In this document: positions 1 through 8,556 of the stretch, in pieces | Numbering within the stretch: the first letter of the stretch is position 1 | Layout of the letters: each line of letters begins with the position of its first letter | From: an uncultured Prevotella sp. | GTDB taxonomy: Bacteria > Bacteroidota > Bacteroidia > Bacteroidales > Bacteroidaceae | DNA: 64,000 nt | Assembly (NCBI GenBank): GCA_947170725.1 | Contig: CAMVUM010000016.1 | Coordinates: forward strand, 1-64,000 | Reading direction: 5' to 3' | Position numbers and translations under genes: made by a program | Notes under the pieces: generated by a model | The model's database searches: none | The model's input: the letters and a program-made list of their open reading frames with translations, nothing else | Told to the model about the DNA's origin: nothing

Positions 1-57
1 CCCCCCAAAGCCCCCCAAAAAAGAAACTCCCAAAAAACTACCCAAAAATAAACTCCC

Positions 58-942
58 ATGACCACCGTTGCCAATTTCCTCAGAATCCTCCGCCCCCACC
101 AGTGGGTCAAAAACCTTTTCATCTTCATCCCGATGTTCTTCGGCGGCAGTCTGCTCGACACCTCCGACATCATGGCCTCGTTCATAACCTTCCTCGCTTT
201 CAGCCTCACGGCCTCCTCCGTCTACTGTTTCAACGACATCATTGACGCCGATGCCGACCGCCGCCATCCTGCCAAATGCCATCGCCCGATAGCTTCCGGA
301 GCCGTCTCGCGGACACAAGGCTACATTCTCATGGCTGCGGCACTTGCCGGCGGCATTGCCACGACACAACTGCTGCCGCAATGCCGCATGGAGGTCATGA
401 CCGTCATCGGCTCCTACTATATCATCAACATGGCATACTGTACGTGGCTCAAGCACCACGCCATCATCGACGTCTGCACGATAGCCTTCGGCTTCGTCCT
501 CCGCATCATTGCCGGCGGCGTGGCCACAGAGATTGCCCTGAGCCAATGGATAGTCCTCATGACCTTCCTGCTGACCCTCTTCCTTTCGCTGGCCAAGCGC
601 CGTGACGACGTCCTGCGCATGGAAGCAACCGGTGAGGCTCCGCGCAAGAACACCGGCCGCTACAACCTGACGTTCATCAATCAGGCCATAACCATCACCG
701 CCGCCGTGACCATAGTCTGCTATATCATGTACACCGTCTCACCCGATGTCGTCAGCACCTACCGCACCAACCATCTATATCTGACCAGCATCTTCGTCAT
801 TATCGGCCTCCTCCGCTATCTCCAGATCGCAATGGTGGACCAGAAGTCCGGCGACCCAACAAAAGTCGTACTGCGCGACCACGTCACCCAGCTCATCATC
901 GCCTGTTGGGGACTATCGTTCCTCGTACTCATCTATTTCTAA
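58..942 (+). CDS. UbiA-family prenyltransferase (decaprenyl-phosphate phosphoribosyltransferase-like)
   Basis: ORF MTTVANFLRILRPHQWVKNLFIFIPMFFGG...; RPHQWVKN and NDIIDADADRRHP motifs typical of UbiA/DPPR synthase; multi-TM. Confidence 0.88.
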   Translation: MTTVANFLRILRPHQWVKNLFIFIPMFFGGSLLDTSDIMASFITFLAFSLTASSVYCFNDIIDADADRRHPAKCHRPIASGAVSRTQGYILMAAALAGGIATTQLLPQCRMEVMTVIGSYYIINMAYCTWLKHHAIIDVCTIAFGFVLRIIAGGVATEIALSQWIVLMTFLLTLFLSLAKRRDDVLRMEATGEAPRKNTGRYNLTFINQAITITAAVTIVCYIMYTVSPDVVSTYRTNHLYLTSIFVIIGLLRYLQIAMVDQKSGDPTKVVLRDHVTQLIIACWGLSFLVLIYF

Positions 943-1122
943 TAAAGATGTCGCAACAATCAGTTGATATTTTGAACACGGAGACATCAAGAAGATAATA
1001 TACCCCCGTGTCTCTGCGTTCAAAAAACATACTATATAAAACTTATAATATTAATTAAATTCCCAAGCCCGAACCTCGTAGGCCCCTCCCCTCGTGGAGG
1101 GCCGGGGTGAGGCCCCATCCCT

Positions 1123-1884
1123 ATGAACATCCACGCTTTCGACTTCGACGGAACCCTCACAACCCGCGACACCCTGATAGAGTTCATCCGCCACGCCTGC
1201 GGCACCCGCGCCTTCATCCTCGGCTTCCTGCGCCACGCCCCGCTGCTGGTGCTGATGAAGCTCCACCTCTACCCCAACTACCGCGCCAAGCAGCGCGTCT
1301 TCGCCCATTTCTTCCGCGGCATGTCCATTGACCGCTTCGACGCCCTCTGTGCCGATTTCGCCCGCGCCAACCGCCACCTGCTGCGTCCCGGAGGCATCGA
1401 AGCCCTCCGATCAGCCATCAACCACGGCGACACCGTAGTCATCGTCAGCGCAAGCGTCGACCGTTGGGTCGCCCCCTTCTTTGACAATATAGCCGATATA
1501 ATCCCATCCTACCCATCTCTCCCATCCACCCCATCACTCCCATCCATCCCATCCATCCCATCTTCCCCATCTCTCCCATCCTCCCCATCACTCCCATCCA
1601 TCCCATCTTCCCCATCTCTCCCATCACTCCCATCCTCCCCATCCTCCCCATCACTCCCATCCCGCTTCACCATCCTCGGCACATCCGTCGAGACCTCCGG
1701 CGGCCGTCTGACGGGCCGTTTCTCCACCGCCAACTGCTACGGCGCGGAGAAAGTCCGCCGCCTTCTCGCCCTCTACCCCGACCGCGCCACCTATCGCCTC
1801 ACAGCCTACGGCGACAGCCGTGGCGACCGCGAACTGCTGGCCTTTGCCGACGAGGCCCACTACAAACCGTTCAGGAAAGAATGA
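1123..1884 (+). CDS. HAD-IB family phosphatase with a low-complexity PS-rich insertion
   Basis: DFDGTLT motif I, VIVSASVDRWVAPF motif II, YGDSRGDREL motif III; insertion PSYPSLPSTPSLPSI... between motif II and FTILGTSVE. Confidence 0.88.
   Translation: MNIHAFDFDGTLTTRDTLIEFIRHACGTRAFILGFLRHAPLLVLMKLHLYPNYRAKQRVFAHFFRGMSIDRFDALCADFARANRHLLRPGGIEALRSAINHGDTVVIVSASVDRWVAPFFDNIADIIPSYPSLPSTPSLPSIPSIPSSPSLPSSPSLPSIPSSPSLPSLPSSPSSPSLPSRFTILGTSVETSGGRLTGRFSTANCYGAEKVRRLLALYPDRATYRLTAYGDSRGDRELLAFADEAHYKPFRKE
1503..1664 (+). repeat. 9-bp tandem repeat CCCATCNNN x18, in frame within HAD hydrolase
   Basis: Read directly: cccatccta|cccatctct|cccatccac|cccatcact|...|cccatcccg, 18 units without indels. 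Confidence 0.97.
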
Positions 1885-2302
1885 TGTCTCCAATTGGAAA
1901 GAACGTGTCTCATGATTCAACATATCGCTGTCAGATAAAAGAAATGACATAACGCCATATCTACCACAAATTCTGCGTTCCACTAAAAAAAAACGGTGAT
2001 GAAGACAGAGCGATGTTCCACCACAAGTATGGTTGCGACCGCCTCGTGGTTCATACAACCGTCCATGTATATAACCACCGGGCTATTATTCCGAACGACA
2101 TAATAGATTGGAAATCACATCAATAGACATGAAATAAATTGATGCGTTTTCAGGTGTAGGCTCAAAACGCGCTGAAAACAGAGCGGAATTGTTGTAGAAA
2201 AGGCACACGGTGTGTTAATGATGGTTAAACCGCAATACGAACAGGCTCCCGAATGTGCACCAGGAGGCCTTTACGGCATTCTTCCGGAGAGGAAAGCAGC
2301 AG

Positions 2303-2560
2303 GATAATATAATGATAATATCATGGATTTTAACACTTGGGAATCGTCTAAAAAATCGGCGGGAACGTTGTGATTTTAATATTACCATGCCGTTTTCTGA
2401 CCGAAAAATTTCCGCGTTCTTGCCGTAAGGGCCTTACGGGGTCGCAACAAGCGCGTCGTTGGAAGATGACGGCGGCCCCGTCATGATGCAACGGGGCCGC
2501 CGCCGGAATGTCGTAAGGGCCTTACGGCACTAAAAAATCGGCAAAAAAGTTGCACACTTC
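2303..2560 (-). repeat. Dispersed ~250-bp hairpin-rich element, copy 1
   Basis: Reverse complement matches 55302-55553 at both ends (gtgtgcaactttttt; cccaagtgttaaaatccatgatattat) plus ccgtaagggccttacg cores. Confidence 0.75.
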
Positions 2561-2924
2561 CACCATTCCAGTCGTAACACTCTGATATTCAACCGCCAAG
2601 AGATGCACGCTCATTTTTGAAGAATTTGCGGCTATGAGACTTTTGTTTTCAAATTCTTCAAAACCAGAGAGGTGTTTGTCATGATTATTCCAATTTTTAA
2701 CAATTTGACAGGAAACCGAAGACACTGATACATCGCTCTAAGTTCTTCAACCTTTTCATTCAATTTCCCGAGCCTTATATGCAGAGGAGCACAATCGTGG
2801 TTCGTTGCGGACAAGAACCCGATTGTGCCCCTTTGCCGGTTGGTTACGGACCAACGCTCTGACACTCCGTTTTATTCCCGAAGAAAGGACATAACGCGCA
2901 TCATGTTCGTGGCATGATGTCTTA

Positions 2925-3107
2925 TCAGTAGATGATTTCGTATGGAATGATGATTGACTCTTCCTTTCCGGTCACAGTGTTTTTGGCAACATAACGGATG
3001 TTTTTCTTTCGTCTATACAGTACTTCACACAAACGTTTATAATGTTTCTGCAGTATATCAATGAATTCCGGATCCCCGGCAAACCGTATATAAGATTGCG
3101 GTGACAT
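2925..3107 (-). CDS. Small hypothetical protein (60 aa)
   Basis: ORF MSPQSYIRFAGDPEFIDILQKHYKRLCEVLYRRKKNIRYVAKNTVTGKEESIIIPYEIIY; protein-like composition, no recognised family. Confidence 0.3.
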   Translation of the reverse strand: MSPQSYIRFAGDPEFIDILQKHYKRLCEVLYRRKKNIRYVAKNTVTGKEESIIIPYEIIY

Positions 3108-3120
3108 TGACTTCTTGCTT

Positions 3121-3153
3121 AATAAACGTGAGTTCGATGAACTCACGTTATTT
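3121..3153. repeat. Perfect 15-bp inverted repeat with 3-nt loop
   Basis: aataaacgtgagttc-gat-gaactcacgttattt. Confidence 0.9.
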
Positions 3154-3332
3154 ATTCTTTCTGCTTTCTTTTATATATTTCTCTTACATCTTTTCTGTGG
3201 AGGATGTCGTAACATCGCGGCTGGTGTCGTAACCTATGACGGATATCGGACATCACACAATGACAGATGCAGCGTAGATTTCTTCATAATTTTCCCTGAG
3301 CAACATCTCCTGGGGGGGGGGATTCGCCAACA

Positions 3333-3420
3333 GTAGGGACATCGCTTTGCGATGTTTATTGAATGTCAACTGATTACGTCAACGTGCCAAAGGTACGTCC
3401 CTACAATTCCCTGATTTTGC
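3333..3420 (-). repeat. Structured ~88-bp intergenic element, copy A
   Basis: gtagggacatcgctttgcgatgtttattgaat...gtgccaaaggtacgtccctacaattccctgattttgc; matches 22103-22192 and 29053-29140. Confidence 0.85.
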
Positions 3421-3471
3421 ATCCCTCTCGTGAAGGGCTTTCCCCTCCCCTTGTGGAGGCCGGGTGGGACC

Positions 3472-4716
3472 CTACCTCCTCGGCTTTCCCAATATAATGT
3501 CGTCCTTTCCGTCGTCGGGGAGCGTTTCGACGTGGCCGCCGTCTTCGGGTTGTGACGGAAGCGTGGTGCGGTAGATGTTGAGCTTGCCGGACTTGAAGAC
3601 AACATGTCCGCGGAGATCGGTGCGCACGATGGTAGTATCGGCAAGACCGTCATGACGGCCTTTCAGGGTCATCTCAAATTCTACCGGCAACCGGTCGCTG
3701 AACTCCTGTGGCGTGATGACGGCACAACAAGCTACGTCAACCGTGTCACGGTCGGCCGCTGAAACGCCATGCGTGCGGGCCATCGTAACGGCCGACGGTT
3801 CTGAACGGTGACAGCCGTAGAACGTTCCGCCGCCACCCGACTCGCTGGCGTTCTGAGCCTCGGCTGTCAGCACGGGCAGCAGCGTGTCGGCCGATAAGAC
3901 ATTGCGCATACGGACGATGATGCTGTCGGAACGCATTTCGGGCGTGTTGGCAACGCGGACATACAGCCGGACGTTGGTCATGACGTGGCGGAAACCTATT
4001 GTCATCGGGACATTCTCCGCCTCCCGGGCCGGAATGCCGACCGTGGGGATGCCGAAGAGGATGTCCGTTTGGCGCATGGCCTCGTCGAGGTTCTGGTCGG
4101 GATGGACGGTGACGGGGAGTCCGCTCTTCAGGTTGTCGTATGTCACGTTCTCACGATATGGGGCGTATGCCATGACGGCCACGCGGTCGGCGGTGTGCAG
4201 CGGATAGATAAATCCGAGCCCGTCAACACGGGTGATGGTTCCGTCGGCATTTATCCTGGCACGTATGTTCTCGTAACCGTATGTCCGACCGTCACGATAG
4301 GCGTCGGCGATGAGCTGAGCCTCACGGTCGGTATAGCCGTCCATAACGGCCGGAAGACCGGACGCCACGGCCCCCATATCGGGAGCGGCGATGTCTGTGC
4401 GACCGCCATCACCATACGGCCGGTCTGACGCGGCCAGCCACTCGGCGTATGAGTTTTCCTTTAGTATGAATATGCCTATTTCCGTTCCCTCTGCAAAAGT
4501 ATTGTTCTGAAAATCTGTATCTGTGCTGCGAGTGCCGTCAGTGGCAGGGCCTATGCTTACCCCACCACCAACGGAAAGCCGCAGCTGACGCACCCCTGAC
4601 AACGCCTCTGCATCGTCCGAAGGCAGCTCAATGAATGTGTTGTCAGAGGAGCACGCCGCGAGGGCGAGCGCTACGACAGACACTGCTACGGTTGTTTTAA
4701 AAGTATTTATGTTCAT
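3472..4716 (-). CDS. Fimbrillin family lipoprotein
   Basis: Signal peptide with lipobox-like LAACSSD; FAEGTEIGIFI; shares (I/V)xFxHxxxxxRL-like block with the downstream paralogs. Confidence 0.75.
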   Translation of the reverse strand: MNINTFKTTVAVSVVALALAACSSDNTFIELPSDDAEALSGVRQLRLSVGGGVSIGPATDGTRSTDTDFQNNTFAEGTEIGIFILKENSYAEWLAASDRPYGDGGRTDIAAPDMGAVASGLPAVMDGYTDREAQLIADAYRDGRTYGYENIRARINADGTITRVDGLGFIYPLHTADRVAVMAYAPYRENVTYDNLKSGLPVTVHPDQNLDEAMRQTDILFGIPTVGIPAREAENVPMTIGFRHVMTNVRLYVRVANTPEMRSDSIIVRMRNVLSADTLLPVLTAEAQNASESGGGGTFYGCHRSEPSAVTMARTHGVSAADRDTVDVACCAVITPQEFSDRLPVEFEMTLKGRHDGLADTTIVRTDLRGHVVFKSGKLNIYRTTLPSQPEDGGHVETLPDDGKDDIILGKPRR

Positions 4717-4766
4717 ATTCGGTATGTTCCTTGTGAAGTCAATATCAAAATATCAATATATGAGTG

Positions 4767-6353
4767 TTAACGGATGCCCATTTTACGACGGTAAGAGGGA
4801 TTGTCCATACTCTTATAGAATTTATTGTCCGGATTAACCAGACCTAACATCTTCCAATATTTCCCTACCTTTCTTATCTCTTTATTCAAAAAATAATAGT
4901 AACCCATATATTGCAGGGAGTTTTCCAAACACTGCTTTGGATATTTGGCAAGGTCTGCGCGCTGATATAACAAACTAATTGTCTGTTCGGCATCGGAAAG
5001 ACAAAGTCCGTTTTTGAATTCTTCATCCAAAACTTTTGTCGCAATCATAATGCGTTGCATACGGGCAACCGCATAATTATCCAGCAAGTCTTCCGCCAAA
5101 GCCAGTTTCGCCATCTCGTCGAATGTCTCAAAAGCATTGGTGTAGGCAGAAAGTTTTTCTGTTCCATTCAAGAAATCAGATTGCTCGACATACAACTTTG
5201 CCAATTCGTTCAAGTCCAAAGACTGTAGTTTTCCTGCCGCGTCCATGTAGGCCATATACTTTCTGTACTCCTCAATAGCCTCGTCAATATAGCCCTTAGA
5301 CTTATACGCGTCCACTATTTTCTTCATTGCATTGCCTTTCTGTCTAATCTCCTGACGCTTCATATTCTCATACGACTCATCGGACTTATAGTCAGACCGC
5401 TTTATCTCATAATCAACACACTTCTGATAAATGGCAATGGCATCATCATAACGTTTCAGACCGAGATAAGCATCACCATAATTGAGGAAGTCAGTGAAAT
5501 CTATTTCAAGACTATCGGATTTATTGAACAAAACATCAGCCACATCCAAAGCCTGATCATATTTCTTTATATGCTTATTCACACAGTTTTGCAACATCAG
5601 GCGATTGAGGTCTGCGTTAGAAGGATATTTCAAGAGAGCCAATGACAGAATGGAATCAGAACGGTTATAAGCTCCGACACCGGCACCACCGGCACCAGCT
5701 CCCTGTAACAGTCGAACATAACCTTCTATTTGTTTCGGGGTCATAAGAGATATATCTGCCTTAGAATATGCTTCAATCGCTTGATTAGTGTAATCCAATC
5801 CTGCTTTAAGGTCAATTGCATCTACATACAGACGGCCTATCTCTACATATATATTGGCTTCCGGATTGACATTTGCCAACTCTTCCAATTTCCTCACAGC
5901 CCCTTCAACATCCCGCTGACTGTTTTTCTCATTCGCCATCAACCGGGCGTATGCCAGATAACCTTCCGGATCTTTAGGATTAAACGCTATAGCAAGGTCA
6001 TAATTCGAGTAGGCTTTCAATGTGTCGCCCCACATTCTATAGACCGTACCACGCAAGATATGAGCTGGCACATATTTCGCATCTACAGCCAAAGCCTTGT
6101 CTATATACGCCAGGACAATCGTACTGTCGTTAAAAGCATTATATGCCTTTGCTATGCCTGTCAGCACCTCCGGATTGTTCTTGAATTTCGGATATATCTC
6201 TTTCTGTATAAAATGTTCCGCGTTCTGCTCGTGCTTCCATATCACCTTAGTGATGGCCTTTATCGTCGCGTCCGGGTCCGATTGTGCCTGCGCGCCGATT
6301 GCCGATGTCAGCATCATGACTGCCGTCAGAACATATCTTGCTATCTGTTTCAT
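4767..6353 (-). CDS. TPR-repeat protein of the fimbrial-type operon
   Basis: Signal peptide; helical repeats such as AYSNYDLAIAFNPKDPEGYLAYARLM and GDAYLGLKRYDDAIAIYQKCVDYE. Confidence 0.8.
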   Translation of the reverse strand: MKQIARYVLTAVMMLTSAIGAQAQSDPDATIKAITKVIWKHEQNAEHFIQKEIYPKFKNNPEVLTGIAKAYNAFNDSTIVLAYIDKALAVDAKYVPAHILRGTVYRMWGDTLKAYSNYDLAIAFNPKDPEGYLAYARLMANEKNSQRDVEGAVRKLEELANVNPEANIYVEIGRLYVDAIDLKAGLDYTNQAIEAYSKADISLMTPKQIEGYVRLLQGAGAGGAGVGAYNRSDSILSLALLKYPSNADLNRLMLQNCVNKHIKKYDQALDVADVLFNKSDSLEIDFTDFLNYGDAYLGLKRYDDAIAIYQKCVDYEIKRSDYKSDESYENMKRQEIRQKGNAMKKIVDAYKSKGYIDEAIEEYRKYMAYMDAAGKLQSLDLNELAKLYVEQSDFLNGTEKLSAYTNAFETFDEMAKLALAEDLLDNYAVARMQRIMIATKVLDEEFKNGLCLSDAEQTISLLYQRADLAKYPKQCLENSLQYMGYYYFLNKEIRKVGKYWKMLGLVNPDNKFYKSMDNPSYRRKMGIR

Positions 6354-6387
6354 ATCGTCATGCTTTAAAGATTGGTTCAGAGTTGGT

Positions 6388-8514
6388 TCATAACTTATAC
6401 TGTACGCCGAGGTTGAGCGTTTCGAGGTATCTCAACTTTAAGGACTCCACACAGGGCAACCGGTCGTTTGTCAGAAGATAGATGGTCGGGGTGAAAACGA
6501 CGGCCAGACGCGGCGTGACGCTTGCGGCGAGCTTCACGCCACCATGGAATCCTAAACTCACGCCTGTCTCCAACGGTTCTTTCTTGCGCACCTCGTGGCC
6601 AGCCAATAGGCGTTCGTCCTTCGAGAGTGAAGCATTCTCGCCGAAGATGATAGCGCACGTAGGACCAGCGAAGACGCTGAACTCAAACAGGCGGTTGGGA
6701 CGATAGCCGTCACACAGGGTTATCAGATTGGCCATGTAGCTGGCAGAGAGAAAACCGAGGAAATAGCGGTGGTTCCAAAGACCTTTGCGCGATACGGGAG
6801 TATAGTTGTCGGCGACGTTGGCCATGTTATAGTCAATGAAATTTGTCATGCCGGTAGCGGCGAAAGAAGCGAATTCAAACGCCAGACGCGCAGAGAAGAT
6901 GTCGTTGACACGATATTCGCCATATGCAAGACCGTTGTAGGCTATTGATGATGCCCCTGCGTCGTATCCGCCCTTGGTCTGCATGAGATTCATACCGCCG
7001 CCCAGACCAACCGTCATGCGGCTTTCGGCTGCGACGGCCTTCTCGGTTGCATCGACCTTCTGACGGAAGCGACGACCGCGGGTGAGGACGGTCAGACCCA
7101 TGTTGAGTGTGTAGTTGTCGTCAGAATAGCGCTTGTTCCAATCAACGTTGGAATAAGGAATCTTATATGAGTAATATGTGTAGCACGGCTCGACGAACAG
7201 TTGGAGACCGGGTGTCAGGCTTGTCCACAGATGAAGACCAGCCGAATAGGATTCTGTGCGACAGGCCAATTTGCGGTCGTTTTGATATTTGGACATGCGA
7301 CCGATGCCTACTCCGCCCACGACATAAAATCCGAAACGGCTGTCCCAATCGTAGTTCCTGTTGAATCCGAAGGGATTGAGCAGGGCCTCGGCACGCGCAC
7401 CGAAGTAGAGGCTGTTGTAGTAGCGGTGATACTCGGGATGATATGGCGACGGTTCTTCGGCAATGGTGGTTTTCTGCCATGTGCCGATGGCTGTGGCTGC
7501 TGACAGACGCAAACCTATTACGGGCGAAATCCACTTACCGGCAGCCACCGCGATCTCATGACCCATGGTCTCCGCAAAGGGAAGCCCTACGGAACTAACG
7601 AAAGTAAATCCGTTGGAAACCTCAAAAAACCACGGCTGCCGCCACGATTGGAGCATAGAGTCGGCGGTGAGATAGTTGCGTTCAGACCTGGAGCGGATGA
7701 ACATGTCGCGGGAACGCCGCGAAAGATTGTTATTAAGATAATAAATGAAGTTGATGTTGGCTCCATAGAACATGTCGACACGTCGCCAGTTGCGGTATTC
7801 GCTCAGGTCCATTGCGTCGGTTGCAATACCATAGTAGGGTTCTACGTTTATGTAGCCCTGCGGACCTGTGAAGAAACGAAACTGGAGCCCCAGATGGGCC
7901 TCAAATGCCTTGCCACTGGAACCGGTGAGTCCCAGATGGGCATACTGTGCGCCCACGCCAAGCACGGTCGAGACATCAAGCAGACGGGCGGGATTGTAGC
8001 CGTTGATATAGGACGAAAGGCTGAACAAGTGGTCCAGTTTTGCGTTATATTTATAGAAGAAAATGTCTTTATCCTTCTGATAACCGAAAGCGCCGCCCAG
8101 CGTGAGACGCACCGAATGGAGTCGTGTCAGAGTCTTGCCCACACCGATGTGGGCCGTGGTGAGCGTGTTGAAGTTATAGTCGTGAACGGCAGGCACCATC
8201 TGTTCCAGGCCGATGCCTCCCTCAACAAAGAAATTGTCGTACCACCGACGTCTGATGGAGTCACCATAGTAGAGATGGCGGTGTTCCATCTTGTACTGCA
8301 TGGCGTCAAGACCAGTTGCCAGATTCTTCCTGCTTCTTCCTATAGTGTCGGTACCGACCATCGACTCATCCTCGGGGATTGTATCCTGCACAGCCGCAAT
8401 ATGCTGCTGCCATGAGGCTTCTGCGGTATGGTCCGTCGTATTGCTGGCCGACGTCGTCACAACAAAAGCCAGTCCAAATGTCAATATGAATATGCTATTT
8501 CTCATCGGTTTCAT
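6388..8514 (-). CDS. Large outer-membrane beta-barrel protein (708 aa)
   Basis: Signal peptide; alternating amphipathic strands with aromatic/Gly-rich segments; ends ...ETLNLGVQYKL. Confidence 0.7.
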   Translation of the reverse strand: MKPMRNSIFILTFGLAFVVTTSASNTTDHTAEASWQQHIAAVQDTIPEDESMVGTDTIGRSRKNLATGLDAMQYKMEHRHLYYGDSIRRRWYDNFFVEGGIGLEQMVPAVHDYNFNTLTTAHIGVGKTLTRLHSVRLTLGGAFGYQKDKDIFFYKYNAKLDHLFSLSSYINGYNPARLLDVSTVLGVGAQYAHLGLTGSSGKAFEAHLGLQFRFFTGPQGYINVEPYYGIATDAMDLSEYRNWRRVDMFYGANINFIYYLNNNLSRRSRDMFIRSRSERNYLTADSMLQSWRQPWFFEVSNGFTFVSSVGLPFAETMGHEIAVAAGKWISPVIGLRLSAATAIGTWQKTTIAEEPSPYHPEYHRYYNSLYFGARAEALLNPFGFNRNYDWDSRFGFYVVGGVGIGRMSKYQNDRKLACRTESYSAGLHLWTSLTPGLQLFVEPCYTYYSYKIPYSNVDWNKRYSDDNYTLNMGLTVLTRGRRFRQKVDATEKAVAAESRMTVGLGGGMNLMQTKGGYDAGASSIAYNGLAYGEYRVNDIFSARLAFEFASFAATGMTNFIDYNMANVADNYTPVSRKGLWNHRYFLGFLSASYMANLITLCDGYRPNRLFEFSVFAGPTCAIIFGENASLSKDERLLAGHEVRKKEPLETGVSLGFHGGVKLAASVTPRLAVVFTPTIYLLTNDRLPCVESLKLRYLETLNLGVQYKL

Positions 8515-8556
8515 CTTTTCTTCTTAATTCTCTTGTTTCAGTGCTACTGTATCAGC

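Noticed and set aside
1081-1116. Hairpin gcccctcccctcgtggagggccggggtgaggcccc, similar at 3442-3475, 28890-28920 and 39685-39790
   Set aside because: Generic ccctcc..ggaggg intergenic repeats appear common in Bacteroidota genomes; noted but not considered novel on their own.
1509-1733. Reverse-strand ORF with collagen-like DGSDGEDGEDGSDG repeats (and MGRMGVMG in another frame)
   Set aside because: By-product of the 9-bp repeat read on the opposite strand; the plus-strand HAD frame has flanking conserved motifs on both sides.
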